Part shown: positions 49,921 to 59,125 of the stretch, piece by piece
Layout: the number at the start of each line of letters is the position of its first letter
Position numbering within the stretch: the first letter of the stretch is position 1
Source: Croceivirga sp009797885
GTDB lineage: Bacteria > Bacteroidota > Bacteroidia > Flavobacteriales > Flavobacteriaceae
DNA: 64,000 nt
Direction: 5' to 3'
Assembly (NCBI GenBank): GCA_045866215.1
Contig: AP035880.1
Span: 1,302,001 to 1,366,000 of the forward strand
Notes under the pieces: generated by a model
What the model was told of the DNA's origin: nothing
Databases searched by the model: none
The model's input: the letters and a program-made list of their open reading frames with translations, nothing else
Translations under genes and position numbers: made by a program

Positions 49921-49928
49921 TAGGTTTG
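49921..49928 (+). promoter_or_regulatory. −7 element of the secreted-protein locus
   Basis: TAGGTTTG matches TAnnTTTG fully, 25 bp before ATG 49953; a hairpin TACGGATTCCCGTA (49885-49898) lies just upstream. Confidence 0.6.
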
Positions 49929-49952
49929 GTCCGTAATCAAAGAACCAGACTT

Positions 49953-50513
49953 ATGACCAAGAAATTGATTTTTCCCTTCGTCTTTTTAGTAATGGCTTCC
50001 TGTTCCAACTCAGACGATTCCAATGGTGAAATACCAACTTCTGAAAACACCTTGACGGCAACGGTGAATGGGCGCTCATTTGCATCTGATGAAGCATTCA
50101 CGGAAGGGAATCTTTTCGTGAACGATTTTGCAACCATTTTTACAATTTCCGCCACTCTTGTAGAATCCGATCTTGGGGTTGCCCAGGTAGAATCCATCAG
50201 TTTGGCCATAAGTTTTCAAAATGAGGAAGACTTCAGTACCGGAAGATCGTTCAGTTCCAGTTCAGAGGACGAGTCCATTATAAGTGTTGTAGGGCAATAT
50301 ATCATTGGGGAAAGCACCCTATCGGATGCCAATGCCACTATCGCCAGTTCTGCAATCGAAAATGGGGAAGCGTTTTTTAGGATTACCGCATTGGACACCT
50401 CTTCCCGAACAATTTCCGGGGAATTCAGCTTTTTAGCTTTGGACGAAAGCAATGGGGACGAATATCGAATTGCCAACGGCAGGTTCAACAACGTATACTA
50501 TGAAATCAATTAA
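49953..50513 (+). CDS. Lipoprotein of unknown function
   Basis: 186 residues from ATG 49953. Lipobox VMASC (Cys17) followed by a Ser/Asp-rich stretch, then a beta-rich domain with NTLTATVNGRSFASDEAF and GRFNNVYYEIN at the end: typical of DUF6252-like Bacteroidota lipoproteins, though the family is not certain. First gene of the secreted-protein locus. Confidence 0.7.
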   Translation: MTKKLIFPFVFLVMASCSNSDDSNGEIPTSENTLTATVNGRSFASDEAFTEGNLFVNDFATIFTISATLVESDLGVAQVESISLAISFQNEEDFSTGRSFSSSSEDESIISVVGQYIIGESTLSDANATIASSAIENGEAFFRITALDTSSRTISGEFSFLALDESNGDEYRIANGRFNNVYYEIN

Positions 50514-50546
50514 CCAGCTTTGACTTAATCTTTAAACCACTATAAA

Positions 50547-51584
50547 ATGAGAAAAACTACGCTCTTTACTTTAGCTTTTTTGGTCAATTTGGCCTTTATA
50601 TATGCCCAAAACATCATCACCGTGGATAACTCTCCGGGAAGTGCGGCACAATTCAACGATTTACAGAGTGCTATTTCCCAAGCACAGGACGGTGATATCA
50701 TCTATGTACATCCTTCCGAAGTCAATTATGGGGTCATCGACGTTAATAAACCGCTCACCTTAATTGGATTTTCCCACAGCAGTTCCGATAAGGAAACCGC
50801 AATTGACGACATTTTCTTAAGGAACAATGCCTCCAATACGACCATACAGGGCATTCACGTCACTGATGTAATCAGCACCGATGGAAATTCTACCACCATA
50901 GAAAATATTGTTATTGAAAACTGTTTGGTGGACGATGGAATCTATTTTGAGGATGCTGGGATGAACAACGTAACCCTACGGGGAAACATCATTAGGAGAG
51001 TGGGTTTTGTAACTAGTTTTGCAGGAAGTAATAATTACTCCAACGCATTAATTACCAATAATATAATCACAGATGTGATTGCCGTAAAATCATTTCAAAG
51101 CATTACCATCAAGAACAACATCTTTTTGTCCCCAAATGCGTTCAGGCCAGTTTTTAACGCAAACAGTGCAAGTGGTAGTGCCGAAATTCAGAACAGTATA
51201 TTTTATTTTAATACTTCTTCATCCCCGGATCCCAATGAAGCTGGGGTTACGTTTTCAAACTGCCTAACCTTCAATTTGTCAAGTGGACCCGTAGTGGCGT
51301 TACAGGGCACCAACAATCTTGACAATATTGATCCCCTGTTTGTTGAGGACAATGATAATACCACCTTTGAACCCCTTCAGGACAACTACCAGCTTCTGGG
51401 CAATTCCCTGGCAAGGGGAGCAGGAGTAAATGGTGAAGATCTTGGGCTTTTTGATGGCAGTGGTTTTGTTTTTGACAACGTAGGATTTACGGATGGTATC
51501 CCTACCATTAACATTCAAGCCATCAGTACTACGGTTGCCCCTGGTCAAAACCTAAACGTCATCATAAATACCACTAACCAATAG
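50547..51584 (+). CDS. Secreted right-handed beta-helix protein
   Basis: 345 residues. Signal peptide about 1-21 (ending YAQ), then FNDLQSAISQAQDGDIIYVH, the usual start of a pectate-lyase-like parallel beta-helix, with many Asn-rich turns (NNASNTTIQGIHVTD, SFQSITIKNNIFL). Catalytic residues of a lyase cannot be seen, so it may be structural or glycan-binding. Ends 3 bp before the next gene. Confidence 0.82.
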   Translation: MRKTTLFTLAFLVNLAFIYAQNIITVDNSPGSAAQFNDLQSAISQAQDGDIIYVHPSEVNYGVIDVNKPLTLIGFSHSSSDKETAIDDIFLRNNASNTTIQGIHVTDVISTDGNSTTIENIVIENCLVDDGIYFEDAGMNNVTLRGNIIRRVGFVTSFAGSNNYSNALITNNIITDVIAVKSFQSITIKNNIFLSPNAFRPVFNANSASGSAEIQNSIFYFNTSSSPDPNEAGVTFSNCLTFNLSSGPVVALQGTNNLDNIDPLFVEDNDNTTFEPLQDNYQLLGNSLARGAGVNGEDLGLFDGSGFVFDNVGFTDGIPTINIQAISTTVAPGQNLNVIINTTNQ

Positions 51585-51587
51585 ACT

Positions 51588-53693
51588 ATGAAAAGGGTAT
51601 TGATGATTTGCCTACTCCTCTTTGGTGGATGGGCAACAGCACAGAGTATCGGTGCTGCCGAATATTTTATTGATGGGCCGGACCCAGGAGTGGGCAATGG
51701 TACGGCTTTGACCATAAACGGGAACTCAGGCAGCCTTATCCAGGAATTTTCCATCCCCACCACGGGACTTTCCGAAGGATTCCACAACTTATATGTGAGA
51801 ACCCAGGTTGCCAGTGGCAATTGGAGTCTTTATGACCGATCGGTATTTTATATAGCAGCAATTTCAAATGTCAATCAGAACATAGCTGCGGCAGAGTATT
51901 TCTTTGATCAAGATCCCGGGGTCGGCAATGGTACGGCACTGGCTTTAAATACGAATACCGGACAATTGACCCAAACGTTTGCCATCCCCACTGTTGGACT
52001 TACGGAAGGATTCCACAATTTTTATGTAAGAACCCGGAATACGGATGGCAATTGGAGTTTGTACGATCGTACCATCATTTATATCGGAACCTTTGCCGAT
52101 GAAAATGAGCCCATCACGGCAGCTGAGTACTTTTTTGATGGTCCGGACCCCGGAGCCGGTAATGGCACAGCTTTGACTTTGGATACGAATACGGGCCAAT
52201 TGACCCAATCCTTTGCATTACCTACCGATGGTTTGGCAGCGGGTGCCCATACGGTATTCATCAGGGTCCGAACGGAAGGTGGTGTGTGGAGCCTGTATGA
52301 TACGGCTTCCTTTACGGTAGACCCGGCCGCCATTGATAACACGGTGACCGTTATTGAAAATCTATTGACGGCCAATTTTAATGCAACGGGCGCAACCTAC
52401 CAATGGTTGGACTGCGGTAATACCAATACGGTAATCGATGGGGAAACCAACAGAAGCTTTACAGCGACCCAAAGTGGCACTTATGCCGTTCAAATTTCAT
52501 TTAATGGTCAAACCGTGGTCTCCAATTGTATTGCAATAACAGTGGATTCCGATGATGATGACAACGATGGGATATTGGATGTAAATGATAATTGTCCATT
52601 AACGCCAAATAGCGATCAGGCAGACAATGATAACGATGGCATTGGGGATGTTTGTGACGATGACGACGATAACGATGGTATTTTGGATACGGATGACAAT
52701 TGTCCTATGATGGCCAATGCGGACCAATTGGACACTGACAATGATGGGGAAGGCGATGTTTGCGATACGGATGATGATGGTGATGGAATTGATGATGCCT
52801 CTGACAACTGTCCGCTTACGGCCAATCCAGATCAGGCCGATGCGGATAATGACGGCGAAGGGGATATTTGTGACGATGATTCCGATAATGACGGTATTCC
52901 GGATATGGACGACCTATGTCCCAATACCCCGCCAGATGCCGTGGTAGACTTTGACGGATGCCCCATTTTTTCCTTGCCCGCCTCCAACTTCACCTTAAAG
53001 ACCATTGGTGAGAGCTGTATTGAAAATAATGACGGCCAATTGGAAATAACGGCCCAGGAAGCACTGGAATATACGGCCACCCTAAGATTGGGCAATACGG
53101 ATCAGGCCCTACCCTTTACCCAGGAATTGACATTTACGGATTTAGAAGCAGGGGCTTATGAGCTCTGTATAACCATAGCAGGTCAAATGGATTACGAACA
53201 ATGCTTTGATGTAACCATTGATGAACCGGAATCCCTGTCCGCAACATCAAAAGTGGATGCCGTAGCCAAGAACGTAACGCTTGATCTAAAGGGAAGCACC
53301 ACGTATTTCATAGCGTTGAATGGGGAATCCTACAGGACCAATGAAAGTCATATCACCCTTCCCCTAAATAGGGTTGAGAATACATTACGCATCACCGGCG
53401 ATAAAGGTTGCCAAGGTTCTTATGAGGATATCATCGTTATTTCAAACAATGTAATGGCCTATCCAAATCCGGTTGTTCAGGAAAGGGTATCCGTGTATTT
53501 GGGATCTCGGGATGAATTCCAAACCGTTAGGGCTTCCATTTATTCCCTATCAGGAGCAAAAATCATGGATAAGGAAATGAGCGTGAAAGGAGGACTTATA
53601 GAAATTGGGACCACTACTTTGGCGAAAGGGGTTTACATCCTCAATGTTTCCAATAAGGCAACGCTCTTTAACCACAAAATTATCAAGCAATGA
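51588..53693 (+). CDS. Type IX-secreted protein with internal repeats and thrombospondin-3 repeats
   Basis: 701 residues. Signal peptide about 1-18 (ATAQ). Three ~85-residue repeats (about 20-250) around AAEYFIDGPDPGVGNG and SEGFHNLYVRT; an Ig-like part (about 255-318); a calcium-binding thrombospondin type 3 block (about 321-450) made of DNDNDGIGDVCDDDDDND-like units. The C-terminus (about 620-701) is a type IX sorting tail: AYPNPVVQERVSVYL and GVYILNVSNKATLFNHKIIK. It would be exported to the surface or medium. Stop overlaps the next lipoprotein start (ATGA). Confidence 0.9.
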   Translation: MKRVLMICLLLFGGWATAQSIGAAEYFIDGPDPGVGNGTALTINGNSGSLIQEFSIPTTGLSEGFHNLYVRTQVASGNWSLYDRSVFYIAAISNVNQNIAAAEYFFDQDPGVGNGTALALNTNTGQLTQTFAIPTVGLTEGFHNFYVRTRNTDGNWSLYDRTIIYIGTFADENEPITAAEYFFDGPDPGAGNGTALTLDTNTGQLTQSFALPTDGLAAGAHTVFIRVRTEGGVWSLYDTASFTVDPAAIDNTVTVIENLLTANFNATGATYQWLDCGNTNTVIDGETNRSFTATQSGTYAVQISFNGQTVVSNCIAITVDSDDDDNDGILDVNDNCPLTPNSDQADNDNDGIGDVCDDDDDNDGILDTDDNCPMMANADQLDTDNDGEGDVCDTDDDGDGIDDASDNCPLTANPDQADADNDGEGDICDDDSDNDGIPDMDDLCPNTPPDAVVDFDGCPIFSLPASNFTLKTIGESCIENNDGQLEITAQEALEYTATLRLGNTDQALPFTQELTFTDLEAGAYELCITIAGQMDYEQCFDVTIDEPESLSATSKVDAVAKNVTLDLKGSTTYFIALNGESYRTNESHITLPLNRVENTLRITGDKGCQGSYEDIIVISNNVMAYPNPVVQERVSVYLGSRDEFQTVRASIYSLSGAKIMDKEMSVKGGLIEIGTTTLAKGVYILNVSNKATLFNHKIIKQ
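51651..52310 (+). repeat. Three diverged coding repeats of about 235 bp
   Basis: Each copy starts with GCTGCCGAATATTT-like sequence coding for AAEYF and contains the shared phrases GNGTAL and NWSLYD; copies at about 51651, 51888 and 52122. A second repetitive block, the thrombospondin-3 repeats, runs 52550-52960. Confidence 0.85.
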
Positions 53694-54436
53694 AAAAGTT
53701 TTATTCCTTACTGATTTTATGTTTTTGCCTCGTGGCCCTGGGCGCATGTGGCGGCTCGGGAGGTGATGATGATGGTCCCCCTCCACCAATGGGAGGTGAT
53801 GATGATGACCCTATGGTTGTTCCGGATCCTACGGTAGCCACATTGATTTTCCCAGAAGACGATACTGAATGTAACGAAGGGGAAACCGTTAGCGATACGG
53901 AAAGTACGGTTACCTTTCGTTGGAACGCATCCCAGAATACGGATAGTTATTCCGTAACCCTTACCAACTTAAGTACGGGGACATCCTTTAATACGATTGC
54001 AAATAGCAATGAGACCCCTATCACTATTTTAAGGGGAACACCTTACGAGTGGTTTGTAACCTCAAGGGCAAACGGTACCAATTCAACCGCCCAAAGCCCT
54101 ACTTGGCGATTTTACAATGAAGGCCTGGGAATAGAGAATTATGCCCCTTTTCCTGCGGAAGCGGTGAATCCCAATAGGGGTGCAACCCTACCCTCGGGTA
54201 CTACCTCAGTGACTTTGGAATGGTCTGCCAGTGATGTGGATGGGGATATTGAAGATTATGAAGTATTCTTTGGGATTCAAGGTACTACGACCAACACTTC
54301 GCAAGGAACACTTACGGATACAAGCCTTGTAGTAACAGTAGAATCGGGAAATACATATGAATGGTCCGTTGTGGTTTCGGACAGTCAAGATAACGCATCT
54401 ACTTCAGAAACATTTTTGTTTCGGGTAGGTGAATAA
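53690..54436 (+). CDS. Surface lipoprotein with fibronectin-III-like domains
   Basis: 248 residues. Lipobox LGAC (Cys20), a Gly/Asp/Pro-rich linker, then two FN3-like beta domains (about 48-150, 160-248) with TVTFRWNASQNTDSYSVTL and TSVTLEWSASDVDGDIEDYE. The linker after the lipobox (GGSGGDDDG) may act as a surface-export signal as in Bacteroidota. Overlaps the type IX protein by four bases; terminator follows. Confidence 0.82.
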   Translation: MKKFYSLLILCFCLVALGACGGSGGDDDGPPPPMGGDDDDPMVVPDPTVATLIFPEDDTECNEGETVSDTESTVTFRWNASQNTDSYSVTLTNLSTGTSFNTIANSNETPITILRGTPYEWFVTSRANGTNSTAQSPTWRFYNEGLGIENYAPFPAEAVNPNRGATLPSGTTSVTLEWSASDVDGDIEDYEVFFGIQGTTTNTSQGTLTDTSLVVTVESGNTYEWSVVVSDSQDNASTSETFLFRVGE

Positions 54437-54460
54437 CGGTCATTGACCGTGAATCACGGA

Positions 54461-54489
54461 AGAGGTCGCTTGGGGGAGCGGCCTCTTTT
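54461..54489 (+). terminator. Terminator of the secreted-protein locus
   Basis: Stem AGAGGTCGCT / AGCGGCCTCT (one G·T) with a 6-nt loop and TTTT. Lies between convergent units. Confidence 0.85.
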
Positions 54490-54541
54490 ATTTACCTACA
54501 GGAACCTAGGGTCAATTTTCCTTCATCGACCTGAAAATCGA

Positions 54542-55006
54542 CTACTTCTTTTCAACAAACCATTTGGTGCCCCAGCTACGGATTTGATGACCTACAATTT
54601 CCCCTGTTATCACATTCCTCGTCATGGTATCATTTTTCCCGTTTGTGGAAGCAATGAGTGACCACTCCAGATTTTCCTTCAGCAATACGTGCCCTTGATC
54701 AAATAATGGGATTTGCCCGACTATAGGGTCAATTTGAGCCGTAACGAACCGACCCTCGGGAGAATTTAGAATGGTAAAAAACTTGACCAAAGCCGTATGT
54801 TCCACATAGGTATCCGGGTCATTGGGCTTCTTGGAGTTATAGTATATCCTGACCGGTTCCCCATGTTGTATTGCCAAAACGAGTTCATCCAAATCTCCAT
54901 TGACCGTCTTGCCTTCGGCATCGTTTTCATATACCAACTTCCAACCCGTTTGGGAAAATCCCGCGGTGAACAGTAATAGAAACAAAAGGATAGGAAATGT
55001 TTTCAT
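54542..55006 (-). CDS. Exported protein, paralogue of its upstream neighbour
   Basis: 154 residues from ATG 55006 (MKTFPILLF). Signal peptide about 1-19. The mature part has GWKLVYENDAEGKTVNGD, GEPVRIYYN and VEHTALVKFF, the same series as in the next gene upstream, so the two arose by duplication. No named family. The genes are one base apart. Confidence 0.72.
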   Translation of the reverse strand: MKTFPILLFLLLFTAGFSQTGWKLVYENDAEGKTVNGDLDELVLAIQHGEPVRIYYNSKKPNDPDTYVEHTALVKFFTILNSPEGRFVTAQIDPIVGQIPLFDQGHVLLKENLEWSLIASTNGKNDTMTRNVITGEIVGHQIRSWGTKWFVEKK

Positions 55007-55007
55007 C

Positions 55008-55550
55008 TTATTCGTATAAAGGGTTACTATGGCTCCGCGCATTTTGAGGATATTCCAAAAACCAGGTCATTCTATGGTTTTGCGGCCAATCTTTGACAAG
55101 TTTTCCAGTGGAGCGATCGTATACTTGGGCATTAAATGTTCCCTTGGTGGTCATAATACATTGCCAAATATGGCCTTCTTCACTAAAGGCCTGTTCATCA
55201 ATGGCAATATAGCTTTTTAGCAAAGGGTGGGGATCGATTATGGCCGATACATCTGAACCTTGGATTATACTGATGTACAGGGGCTCCGCAACATGCTCAA
55301 GTGTTAAAAGGGAATCCCCCAACTGTCTTTGCCAGCCCCAGCCTATTCTCACATCATATCCATTTCTGATTCCCGCAATCAGGGAATCCATACTGCCCTC
55401 CAGAAGTTTTCCGTTCCCATCATGTTTGTAAACGGACCTCCATCCAAATTCCATGGGGCTTGGATGTTGTGGTTTTGAAACTTCAGGATGGCATGATGAA
55501 ACGATCATCACGAAAATGATACTATAAAGAATGATCTTGAATGCCCTCAT
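55008..55550 (-). CDS. Lipoprotein, paralogue of the downstream exported protein
   Basis: 180 residues. Lipobox IVSSC (Cys20); mature part GWRSVYKHDGNGKLLEG, GYDVRIGWG, LEHVAEPLYIS and a Trp-rich end MTWFLEYP. Same fold as the neighbour but longer and lipid-anchored. Function unknown. Confidence 0.72.
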   Translation of the reverse strand: MRAFKIILYSIIFVMIVSSCHPEVSKPQHPSPMEFGWRSVYKHDGNGKLLEGSMDSLIAGIRNGYDVRIGWGWQRQLGDSLLTLEHVAEPLYISIIQGSDVSAIIDPHPLLKSYIAIDEQAFSEEGHIWQCIMTTKGTFNAQVYDRSTGKLVKDWPQNHRMTWFLEYPQNARSHSNPLYE

Positions 55551-55695
55551 GGATTTGGTCTTTAGCCTGTTTTAAAGATCTTAATAATAGTAGCGATCCA
55601 GTATGCTTCTTAAGACTATTTTGTGATTTGTTAACGAATTGGTGGGCAATCCCCGTTCCTTTTTGAAGTAATGCCAAGCCATCAAAAGAACGTTT

Positions 55696-56196
55696 TTATC
55701 CCTTCTTTTCCGCTGACTTTCTGCTCAATTCATAGACATGGCAAGTTGTTCCATTAAAGTCCCTTTCTTCCATGAATTTAAAACCTAACCTCCTATAAAA
55801 TCGATGTGCCCTGGTGTTGGTCTTCAGCGGATCGACCAAAATTCCATTTACCTTAGGATTTTGGAAGCACCTTTGAATTGCAAGTTCCATCATACGTGTC
55901 CCGTAACCATGGTTTAAGTTGTTTTCCTCTCCTATCCATATATCAATGGCCCTTTTATCCTGCCCGACTTCCCCCCAGTATTGCGTATCTTCATGGTATG
56001 GGTCAATTATTTGCAAAAATCCAATGGGTTCCCCACGGTACTCCGCGACCAATTGTTCCCGCCATTCCGGATTTCGAAGTAGTTCCGTTTCCCAATTCCA
56101 ATCATCATCCGGGTCACAATCAATGACATGTTGCTTGGTGTCCCAGTATTTTAGCAATTCAAGATCCTTTATGGTAGCCTCTCTTAATTCCAACAT
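55696..56196 (-). CDS. GNAT acetyltransferase, AAC(6')-like
   Basis: 166 residues of one GNAT fold: LELREATIKDLELLKYWD, PIGFLQIIDPY, the acetyl-CoA loop LNHGYGTRMMELAI (Q/RxxGxG/A) and RAHRFYRRLGFKF. Overall pattern resembles aminoglycoside 6'-acetyltransferases, but substrate cannot be assigned. Confidence 0.85.
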   Translation of the reverse strand: MLELREATIKDLELLKYWDTKQHVIDCDPDDDWNWETELLRNPEWREQLVAEYRGEPIGFLQIIDPYHEDTQYWGEVGQDKRAIDIWIGEENNLNHGYGTRMMELAIQRCFQNPKVNGILVDPLKTNTRAHRFYRRLGFKFMEERDFNGTTCHVYELSRKSAEKKG

Positions 56197-56253
56197 TGAT
56201 ACACTTCACAATTGATTTTATCATGATACCTCATCCAGTTCCTCTACTTCTTT

Positions 56254-56769
56254 TTAGGCGGTACACTTTTCAATTTTATAAAACAGGGTCGGCCTGTTAT
56301 CTTCAATTCTTTTTTCCAAAAATGACATTCCCAATCGTTGAGCTACCCTTTGTGAGGCTAAATGGGGTTCATCGGTAGCAGCCGTCAAATAGGTAAAGCC
56401 AAGTTGTTCAAGTGCATAGTTAACGATCAACCAACTTGCTTCCGTAGCATACCCCCTTTTGGTATAGGGCTCCAAAAGGGCGTAAATAAGTTGCGGTTGT
56501 GGTTCATCAAAAAAGTGCCATAATCCAACATAACCAATGGTTTTCGCCTTGTGCCTTAACTGAATTTTTCAAAGACCATATTGATCTTCCTCAAAATGTC
56601 TTAGGTTCTGTTCCATAATTTCGTCTGCCATCATGGCGTCAATGCGTTCATCATCCCAGAGAAACTTTCGTATGAAAGCATCGTTGTTCAACAGTTGAAA
56701 CTCTTTGCTGTCTTCCAATATAAAGGGAAGTAACCGAAGTCTTGCTGTATTAAACTGAAAATCTTCCAT
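56254..56769 (-). pseudogene. RimJ-like GNAT acetyltransferase with one in-frame stop
   Basis: Reading the whole stretch in one frame gives a complete RimJ/RimL-type GNAT (171 codons): an N-terminal part MEDFQFNTARLRLLPF...EEDQYGL, then TGA (56571-56569), then KIQLRHKAKTIGYVGLWHFF and the acetyl-CoA part EPYTKRGYATEASWLI. At the stop, family members usually have Trp (G-x-W), so a single TGG to TGA change explains it. Both halves lie in the same frame, 294 bases apart in start, with no length change. True pseudogene or sequencing error cannot be told. Confidence 0.8.
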
Positions 56770-56807
56770 TCTTGGACCATTTAATTCTTTCCAATTTTAA
56801 TTGGAAC

Positions 56808-57869
56808 TCAAGACGGGCTCTTAGTATCCACTTTTGACAAAACTCGAATCAATTCTTTATTGAATCGTTCCGGTTCTTCAAAACAGGGGCTGTGGCCCGA
56901 TTTTTCAAACTTGATGAATTCCTTCATTGGCGCCTGGATATTGGCATGATATTCTTTGACCAATTCCCATGGTGTATTGTAGTCATAAGCTCCCGATATG
57001 AAAAATACCGGAACTTTAAACTCTTTGTAGTCCTCGGGGATATTATAGTTATTGAAGTCGGCATCGTAGATAATATTTCCCGCCGAAAATCCTGAACTTT
57101 TCCCATATCTAATCAAATCTGAAAACGAATACTCCCTGGACAGCCAAATATTGCGAATCCAATCCGAATAGTTTGTCCTCCCATAACGCTCTCCTCCCAA
57201 TTTTAAAAGCCAATGTTTTTGTTGGACCAATCCCCAAAACCCATTTTTGTACATTGTCGTAAAATCCCCGGATTGTGGCGCGCCGCTTTCATGAAGTGCT
57301 TCCAGAGCCTTTGTATGGTTCCTTTCCTTGGCCTTGTCCAAGGTGTACTGATAGGAAAGCCGTTCGCCCCTATAGGCTTCCAGTTCCTGACCAACACCCA
57401 CATAGGCCATAAAGTCATTGGGATTTCGACCTATAGCATAAATCCCCAAGCGGGCTCCCCATGAATGCCCTACCAGGAACAACTTTTCTTTTTGAAATCG
57501 CTTTTTGAGGTAGGATACCAAAAAATCAACATCCCGATTGTAGAGTTCGACCTTTATTTGGTCTTTGGGGAAATCTTTTTTATAGGACTTTCCTGCATTC
57601 CTTTGATCCCAATACACCACTGTAAAATGCTTTTCCAACTCCTTGTTATACTTGCGTAACAAGGCCGTTGCCGACGCCCCTGGCCCGCCATGAAGGAAGA
57701 GCAGTACAGGGTTGCCCTTATCCTCTCCACGGATCAGGACATATTGTTTGGTGCCATTGATATCCAGGTAATTGATTTCCGCTATGCCATTTTCCGTCCG
57801 TATCTTCTTTGTGGAGGAGCACGAAATGAAAACCACCGTTAGCAACAAAAGGAAAATATACTTCTTCAT
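56808..57869 (-). CDS. Alpha/beta-hydrolase lipoprotein, proline-iminopeptidase-like
   Basis: 353 residues. Lipobox FISC (Cys17); fold with HGGPGAS (oxyanion, about 60-66), YWDQRNAGKS and nucleophile Ser136 in GHSWGARLG; acid in SGAYDYNTP and His in KSGHSPCFEEPE. Peptidase family S33 pattern. Extracytoplasmic, probably cleaving small peptides or esters. One base separates it from the upstream GNAT gene. Confidence 0.87.
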   Translation of the reverse strand: MKKYIFLLLLTVVFISCSSTKKIRTENGIAEINYLDINGTKQYVLIRGEDKGNPVLLFLHGGPGASATALLRKYNKELEKHFTVVYWDQRNAGKSYKKDFPKDQIKVELYNRDVDFLVSYLKKRFQKEKLFLVGHSWGARLGIYAIGRNPNDFMAYVGVGQELEAYRGERLSYQYTLDKAKERNHTKALEALHESGAPQSGDFTTMYKNGFWGLVQQKHWLLKLGGERYGRTNYSDWIRNIWLSREYSFSDLIRYGKSSGFSAGNIIYDADFNNYNIPEDYKEFKVPVFFISGAYDYNTPWELVKEYHANIQAPMKEFIKFEKSGHSPCFEEPERFNKELIRVLSKVDTKSPS

Positions 57870-57870
57870 T

Positions 57871-58338
57871 TCAACTATTTTTAGATTTCATCCCGAATCC
57901 ATTCAATTCGGTTTTCTCAATGATTTTAAACATTCCCGGACTATGCGTTCCGCGTTCCTTGAATCCAAACTTTTCATAAAATCCTTTGGAATCCCTCGCT
58001 GCCATTAAACCCACAAACGAGTTGTTTATCGCCGTTTTTTTCAAATAGCCTTCAATATGCTCCATGATAAGCCTGCCGAGTCCTAGCCTGCGATACTTTG
58101 GATGGACGATAATGTCCTGGATATAGAAGTAGATGGCCCCATCACCAATGACCCTACCCATTCCTATCATAGTTGGACCATCAAATACGGCTATACTGTA
58201 CAAATCATTTTCCAAAGCGATTCCTACGGCCCAATCCGCAATTGCGTCCCAATTGGTCTGCCCCCTTAAAAGTTGATAGTCGGTCACCTGGAGCTTGCGC
58301 TCCTCAATACGTATGTTTTTTGGCCACTTTCCCTTCAT
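57871..58338 (-). CDS. GNAT acetyltransferase
   Basis: 155 residues. GNAT marks: DGPTMIGMGRVIGDGAIYFY, the acetyl-CoA loop KYRRLGLGRLIMEHI (RxxGxG) and FVGLMAARDSKGFYEKFGF. Substrate unknown. Transcribed with the hydrolase gene downstream. Confidence 0.87.
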   Translation of the reverse strand: MKGKWPKNIRIEERKLQVTDYQLLRGQTNWDAIADWAVGIALENDLYSIAVFDGPTMIGMGRVIGDGAIYFYIQDIIVHPKYRRLGLGRLIMEHIEGYLKKTAINNSFVGLMAARDSKGFYEKFGFKERGTHSPGMFKIIEKTELNGFGMKSKNS

Positions 58339-58405
58339 TTTCTTTGCGTTGCATTCATCACCCCAAAAATATAGTCAAGGGTAAATTGGTTTTTTCAATG
58401 GTTCT

Positions 58406-58441
58406 AAAAATGACCAGGGAGCGCAATGTCTGCCCTGGCCA
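58406..58441 (-). terminator. Terminator of the 58527-59102 lipoprotein gene (minus)
   Basis: On the minus strand, TGGCCAGGG and CCCTGGTCA pair (one mismatch) around 12-13 nt and are followed by TTTTT. Confidence 0.75.
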
Positions 58442-58526
58442 TTACACAACTAAACACTGATTAGCTACTTACACACAGTTTTATAGGTAGGGTTGGTTAA
58501 ACCAGTATTGCCATTCAACTCCAGTC

Positions 58527-59102
58527 CTATTTGGATTGGAACTTGATCGTAAAGGCTCCATCAACCACTTCCGCCTTATCATCGGTATCCCGTATTACCG
58601 TAGGATTGACCTGAATATGATAAAGTACCCCTTCGAATTTTCCACTAATGACATCATTGTCAATAGCATCTATAGTGATTTTCACCTCATCTACGCCCAC
58701 CCCGGAATAGAAACACCATACATCCGGAGCGGCACAGGGACCTTGTAGTTTTTTTACCGATTCGTCTACCCAGGTGACACTTCCCTCCACACCGGTAACG
58801 TTATAGGGCAATGTTATGTTCTCGATATCCACGCCATTGATTCTAAGGGTCCAAAAACCTTCACTGTCGTCCTTCCCATTTTTAAAGGATTGGAGAAAAA
58901 GCGTTTTGTCCGAACGATTGAACACATTGACATTTCCATTACTTCCGCCATCAAAAATGGTTTGTTCGTATCCAGCGGCACCATTGTCTATTTTGGCCGC
59001 TATTGAAAATTCAGGTGGTAATGGAGATCCATTATCATCATTTTGACAGGACGAAAAAATAAGCCCCGCCAGTAAAACAATTGCAAAATTTCTAATTTCC
59101 AT
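58527..59102 (-). CDS. Lipoprotein of unknown function
   Basis: 191 residues. Lipobox IFSSC (Cys20), then QNDDNGSP linker and a beta-rich domain with LFLQSFKNGKDDSEGFWTL and GKFEGVLYHIQV. Contains a Cys pair in CAAPDVWC. No family recognised. Just behind the peroxiredoxin gene (23 bp). Confidence 0.7.
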   Translation of the reverse strand: MEIRNFAIVLLAGLIFSSCQNDDNGSPLPPEFSIAAKIDNGAAGYEQTIFDGGSNGNVNVFNRSDKTLFLQSFKNGKDDSEGFWTLRINGVDIENITLPYNVTGVEGSVTWVDESVKKLQGPCAAPDVWCFYSGVGVDEVKITIDAIDNDVISGKFEGVLYHIQVNPTVIRDTDDKAEVVDGAFTIKFQSK

Positions 59103-59125
59103 TTTTCACTTTTTTAAATCAACAT

